A program made the translations under genes and the position numbers. Of a stretch of 19,901 nucleotides of DNA, positions 16,669 to 19,901 are shown in pieces. Every line of letters begins with the position of its first letter. Within the stretch, counting starts at the first letter, position 1. Below the pieces are notes generated by a model. That model was given only the letters and a program-made list of their open reading frames with translations, made no database searches and had not been told where the DNA came from. Source of the stretch: JBGPHT01 sp041484525 (GTDB lineage Bacteria; Acidobacteriota; Terriglobia; Bryobacterales; Bryobacteraceae); the NCBI GenBank assembly GCA_041484525.1, contig JBGPHT010000140.1, positions 1 to 19,901 on the forward strand, written 5' to 3'.

Positions 16669-17941
16669 CGCACACGCCAAGCCTCAACCGGAGCCCGGCG
16701 CCGTACACCGGTTCTTCTCGCAGTTCGGCCCCGGTATCATCACCGGCGCGGCCGACGACGACCCCTCCGGCATCGCCACTTACTCCGTCTCGGGCGCCGC
16801 CTTCGGCTACGGGCCCTTGTGGACGGCGCTCTTTTGCTTCCCGCTGATGGCGGCCGTGCAGTTGATGTGCGCGCGCCTGGGCATGGTCACTGGCCGCGGT
16901 CTGGCGGCCGTGGTCCGCCACCGCTATCCCCGCTGGGTACTGTGGGGCGCGTGCCTGCTGTTGACCGTCGCCAACCTGATCAACATCGGCGCCGACCTGG
17001 GCGGCATGGCCGATGCCATGCACATGGTCACGGGCATCAGCTCATTCTGGTGGACGCTCTTTTTTGCCGGCACCATCGTGGTGCTGCTGTTCGAGAGCTC
17101 GTACCGTACCATCGCGCGCGTGTTCAAATGGCTCACGCTAGTGCTGTTCGCTTACGTCCTGACCGCCTTCATCGCCCAGCCCGATTGGGGCAAGGTGCTG
17201 CGCGCGACTTTTGTGCCGGACATCCGCTTCACCCGCGACTACCTTATGGTTCTGGTCGGCATTCTCGGAACCAGCATCTCGCCGTATCTATTCTTCTGGC
17301 AGGCGGCCGAGGAGGTGGAGGAGGAGCGCGCCGAAGGCCGGACGACGTTGGCCCAACGCCGCGGCGCCACTAACGACGAGTTACGGGGGGCGCGCAACGA
17401 CGTCCTCTCCGGCATGTTCTTTTCCAACTTCGTGATGTACTTCATCATCCTGACCACCGCGGCCACGCTGCATGCGCACGGCATCACGCACATCTCGACG
17501 GCGCGCCAGGCAGCGGAAGCCCTGCGCCCTCTCGCAGGCCCGGGCGCATACTGGCTGTTCACCATCGGGTTGATCGGGACCGGAATGCTGGGCGTCCCGG
17601 TGCTCGCCGGATCGAGCGCGTACGCCATCGCCGAAGCCATGGCCTGGCGCGGGTCGCTCGAATTGCGCCCGCACCTGGCGAAGAAGTTCTACACCGTGCT
17701 GGCGGTTTCCGTGGCGCTCGGATTGGGATTGAACTTCGCCGGACTCGACGCCGTTAAAATGTTATTCTGGTCAGCCGTGGCGAACGGCGTTCTGGCGCCG
17801 CCCCTGATCGTGCTGCTAGTGCTGCTGACCAACGACAAACGCGTGATGGGAGAGCGCACCAATTCGCGCACCCTGCGCTGGCTGGGCTGGACCGCCGCCG
17901 CGGTGATGACAGCCGCCGCCGGGGCCATGTTCATTGCCTGA
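16652..17941 (+). CDS. Divergent Nramp-like divalent metal transporter
   Basis: Inner-membrane protein of 429 residues with about eleven membrane segments and clear Nramp-type order. TM1 reads GPGIITGAADDDPSGIATYS (Asp35-37, Gly40), where canonical Nramps have DPGN. TM6 reads GILGTSISPYLFFWQ, where canonical proteins have a metal-binding Met before the Pro; here that position is Ser210. A charged loop (EEVEEERAEGR) follows TM6. It therefore belongs to the 'DPSG' branch that lacks two of the usual metal-binding residues, and its substrate and direction of transport are uncertain. ATG 16652 is preceded by GGTGGTGGAG with good spacing and overlaps the DUF190 gene by 17 nt. The methyltransferase starts 7 nt after its stop. 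Context suggests co-regulation with metal efflux. Confidence 0.88.
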   Translation: MTRERNAHAKPQPEPGAVHRFFSQFGPGIITGAADDDPSGIATYSVSGAAFGYGPLWTALFCFPLMAAVQLMCARLGMVTGRGLAAVVRHRYPRWVLWGACLLLTVANLINIGADLGGMADAMHMVTGISSFWWTLFFAGTIVVLLFESSYRTIARVFKWLTLVLFAYVLTAFIAQPDWGKVLRATFVPDIRFTRDYLMVLVGILGTSISPYLFFWQAAEEVEEERAEGRTTLAQRRGATNDELRGARNDVLSGMFFSNFVMYFIILTTAATLHAHGITHISTARQAAEALRPLAGPGAYWLFTIGLIGTGMLGVPVLAGSSAYAIAEAMAWRGSLELRPHLAKKFYTVLAVSVALGLGLNFAGLDAVKMLFWSAVANGVLAPPLIVLLVLLTNDKRVMGERTNSRTLRWLGWTAAAVMTAAAGAMFIA

Positions 17942-17948
17942 TTTCGCT

Positions 17949-18611
17949 ATGTCCAAAGACTACATAGCACTCAATGATGAACTCGCCGCGTATGTCCGCG
18001 AGGTGACGCTGCGCGAGCCGCCCCCGCTCGAACGCCTGCGCCTGGAGGCGGAAAACCACCCGCACGGCTCCATGCAGCTCGGCGCCGAGCAGGGCCAGTT
18101 TCTGCACATGCTGGCGCGCGTGGCCGGCGCGCGGAAGACGCTCGAGATCGGCGTGTTCCTGGGCTACAGCTCCACCTGGGTGGCGCTGGCACTGCCGCCC
18201 GGCGGAAAAATAATCGCATGCGACCGCAGCGAGGAGTACACGGCACGCGCGCGGCAGGTGTGGCGCGAAGCCGGCGTCGAAGATCGCATCGACCTGCGCC
18301 TTGGCCCCGCGCTCGACACGCTCGACGGCCTGATCGCCGCCGGCGAGGCGGGCACCTTCGACATGGCGCTCATCGATGCCGACAAGGGGAACTATTCGAA
18401 CTACTACGAGCGCGCGCTGGTCCTGGTGCGGAAGGGCGGTCTGATCGTGACGGACAACGTGTTGTGGGGCGGCCGCGTGGTCGACCCCGAAGTCCACGAC
18501 GCCGACACCGAGGCCATCCGCGCGTTCAACCGCAAGCTGCACGGTGACGAGCGCATCGCACTGAGCATGGCAACCATTGGCGACGGGCTGACACTGGCGT
18601 GCAAGCTCTGA
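17949..18611 (+). CDS. Class I SAM-dependent O-methyltransferase (caffeoyl-CoA OMT-like)
   Basis: Cytoplasmic methyltransferase of 220 residues in the Methyltransf_3 family, which usually methylates catechol-type hydroxyls using S-adenosylmethionine and a divalent cation. The SAM site is TLEIGVFLGYSSTWVALALP (residues 64-83) followed by IIACDRSEEY. The metal/catalytic residues are Asp143 in LIDADKGNYSNYY and Asp169-Asn170 in IVTDNVLWGGRV. I chose ATG 17949; an in-frame TTG at 17934 would overlap the transporter. It starts 7 nt after the Nramp-like stop and overlaps the TIR gene by 13 nt. The natural acceptor is unknown. Why it sits in a metal-transport operon is unclear; methylating a metal-chelating catechol is one idea, not shown. 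Confidence 0.9.
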   Translation: MSKDYIALNDELAAYVREVTLREPPPLERLRLEAENHPHGSMQLGAEQGQFLHMLARVAGARKTLEIGVFLGYSSTWVALALPPGGKIIACDRSEEYTARARQVWREAGVEDRIDLRLGPALDTLDGLIAAGEAGTFDMALIDADKGNYSNYYERALVLVRKGGLIVTDNVLWGGRVVDPEVHDADTEAIRAFNRKLHGDERIALSMATIGDGLTLACKL

Positions 18612-19672
18612 CCCAAACCGTCTTCCCGTGCTACGCGGCCGCCGACCGTGAGATCGCAGCCGGCATCGCCTCTTTCCTGGAACGCGGCGCCGACGTCCGC
18701 GTGTTTCTCGAAGAGGGCGAAATGCGTCCCGGCGAGAACCTGGCCGACAAAGCGCGCGAGGCGCGGATGGCGGACATCGTGGTCGTCCTGTTCTCGCGCC
18801 ACTCGCTGCCATCGCGCTGGCCGCGATCCGAGTGGGAAGGCGCGCTGCACGAGGAGCCGGCGGCCGAGGGCGTGCGCATCGCGTTCGTGCGCGCGGACGA
18901 TTGCATTCCGCCGCGTGTCCTCGCGCCGCGATTCGACTTGCCCCGCGGCCTCCGCGAATTGAAGCGCTGGCTGCGCGGAAATGCCGCTCAATTCGAGCCG
19001 CCCGTGAGTGTACGGTATCCGGACGCCGGTCCGGATCTGGAAGTCCTCGGAATCGCCATCGCCGACCGCGCCGGAGTCGAGACCGTGGATCGCGCCGCGC
19101 TGGCCTACGAATTCGTGCGCGAGTTCCGCGAGGATTTCGACGCCATCTTCCGCCTCGAGTGTTCCGGCCGGACTGTGACCGCCCTCGCCGGCGATCTGGC
19201 CGCGCAACTCGGCCTGCGCCTCGAAGGCGATCTCCCGTCGAACCTGGAGCGCCTGGCAAATTTCTGCTCCACACGCCGATTTCTGCTGCTGTTTGAAGGC
19301 GACCCTCCCGCGGAGCTGCTGTTCAGCGGCCGTTGTTCCGCGCTGATCGCGCGCGAGGGTTTTCCGTCGCCCGGCGACGAGCTTCGCCAGGTCCAGCGGG
19401 CGTTCGTAAATCCGGCCGCCGACTGGCCGGAACTCTGCCGCCTGGCGCGTATCGGCCGCCGCCTGACCGGCGACGCGGGCCGCATAGCCGAACTATACGA
19501 GCTGATGTGGAAGTGGCACTTCGCGGCCGAGGACCAGGAGGATCGCGCCGTCCTCAACGAATCGGCGCGCGAGCTGGTGTGGATTCTCGAAAGCTGGGGC
19601 CGCGATGAAGAAGCGCGCCGCCTGGATCAGCGCCGCATCGCGGAATTCGACGAGCAGATGCCGCTGTTCTAG
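18599..19672 (+). CDS. TIR-domain protein with P-loop-less NB-ARC/STAND-like region and helical tail
   Basis: A 357-residue protein starting at GTG 18599, 13 nt inside the methyltransferase gene. Residues 6-128 look like a TIR domain: TVFPCYAAADREIAAGIASF, a BB-loop-like EGEMRPGENLADKAREARM, the strand ADIVVVLFSRHSL, and SRWPRSEWEGAL, in which Glu78 lies four residues after Trp74 as the catalytic glutamate does in many NAD-cleaving TIRs. Residues 148-250 resemble an NB-ARC ATPase core (ALAYEFVREFREDFDAIFRL, TALAGDLAAQLGLRL, RRFLLLFEGD, CSALIARE). Where GxxxxGK[ST] is expected there is ADRAGVETVDRAALA (155-169), without the Lys-Thr. Residues 285-357 are helical and TPR-like. TIR proteins often act in immunity or signalling by destroying or converting NAD. 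It has no Cas, Thoeris or other defence partner here; function is inferred. Confidence 0.78.
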   Translation: MQALTQTVFPCYAAADREIAAGIASFLERGADVRVFLEEGEMRPGENLADKAREARMADIVVVLFSRHSLPSRWPRSEWEGALHEEPAAEGVRIAFVRADDCIPPRVLAPRFDLPRGLRELKRWLRGNAAQFEPPVSVRYPDAGPDLEVLGIAIADRAGVETVDRAALAYEFVREFREDFDAIFRLECSGRTVTALAGDLAAQLGLRLEGDLPSNLERLANFCSTRRFLLLFEGDPPAELLFSGRCSALIAREGFPSPGDELRQVQRAFVNPAADWPELCRLARIGRRLTGDAGRIAELYELMWKWHFAAEDQEDRAVLNESARELVWILESWGRDEEARRLDQRRIAEFDEQMPLF

Positions 19673-19901
19673 GGGGCGGGACTGGCATGACGCTAGTAGT
19701 AGGTCGGTTCCGGGCAGCCTCCGGCTTCGTTGGGAATCTGTGCGGCTCCTATCCGCAGTTGCTAGCTACTTTCCCACTTAAAATTCAAAAAAGGAGCTAC
19801 CTCAGACCGTATCGGTACTTCGCAGGCTGGCGACTTTCGAGGGGGAGCGTTCGAGGGGACGGAAGGGTGATTCAGAACACCGGTTTCGGTTGGGGTTAGG
19901 G
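19673..19901. other. Region after the operon, no convincing gene
   Basis: This 229-nt stretch is less GC-rich than the genes before it (for example ACTTAAAATTCAAAAAAGG near 19777-19795). A plus-strand frame (19687-19899) and a minus-strand frame entering from the right edge (19901 to 19762) are both open, but neither has clear codon bias or a recognisable motif. A 5-bp stem (TGCGG at 19741-19745, CCGCA at 19753-19757) lacks a T-tract and is at most a weak terminator. A longer pair, GCTCCT 19745-19750 with AGGAGC 19792-19797, is probably chance. I see nothing firm in it. Confidence 0.4.

Noticed and set aside
17931..19274. 447-codon minus-strand frame across the methyltransferase and TIR genes
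   Set aside because: Arg/Ala/Pro-rich shadow translation; the plus-strand genes have clear SAM-binding and TIR motifs.
18599..19672. Thoeris or CBASS-type defence island around the TIR gene
   Set aside because: No ThsA-like, cyclase, Cas or other defence partner is adjacent; the neighbours are metal transport and a methyltransferase.
19687..19899. 70-codon plus-strand frame after the TIR gene
   Set aside because: No motif, no codon bias, no ribosome-binding site, and a competing open minus frame; not supported as a gene.
19890..19901. GGGGTTAGGG at the right edge as a telomere-like repeat
   Set aside because: A single partial unit with no tandem array; chance in G-rich sequence.

Overview
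The window reads as high-GC chromosomal DNA from an Acidobacteriota member, most likely the Solibacteres/Bryobacterales side. The main pointers are a duplicated 'orphan' MacB-type permease (ADOP family, typical of acidobacteria), a secreted GH27 glycosidase with an extra N-terminal beta domain, and the general codon bias. The placement is inferred from gene content, not from a marker gene. No rRNA, tRNA, CRISPR array or intact insertion sequence was seen.

Layout. Positions 1-239 (minus) hold the start of an unrecognised protein that runs off the left edge. Positions 255-2428 (plus) hold a tight trio: NodB-type polysaccharide deacetylase, acyl carrier protein and beta-ketoacyl-ACP synthase. 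A trehalose-6-phosphate phosphatase (2473-3297), lower in GC by eye, follows. A three-gene minus-strand operon converges on it (transcribed 5496 to 3309): a small membrane protein, a LolA-like lipoprotein carrier and a multi-membrane-segment acyltransferase. At 5642-6135 lies a PemI/PemK-type toxin-antitoxin pair whose toxin is cut short and probably dead. Next come the ADOP permease (6194-8629) and a secreted alpha-galactosidase-like enzyme (8687-10255).

The right half is one long plus-strand run. A small membrane protein (10333-10770) is followed by a perfect hairpin and then seven genes packed with 4-17 nt overlaps or gaps of at most 7 nt: TolC-type outer membrane factor, lipoprotein adaptor, heavy-metal RND pump, DUF190 PII-like protein, a divergent Nramp-like transporter, a cation-dependent-type O-methyltransferase, and a TIR-domain protein. 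The first three form a complete CzcCBA-type efflux machine. The PII-like protein is a candidate regulator and the Nramp relative a second metal-linked transporter.

The most unusual item is the last gene (18599-19672). It has a TIR domain that keeps the expected catalytic glutamate, followed by a region resembling an NB-ARC/STAND ATPase without its P-loop lysine, and a helical tail. It is translationally coupled to a metal-efflux operon. The other points worth a second look are the non-canonical metal site of the Nramp-like protein, the broken toxin, and the NodB/NodF/NodE-like trio near a GlcN-acyltransferase-like gene.
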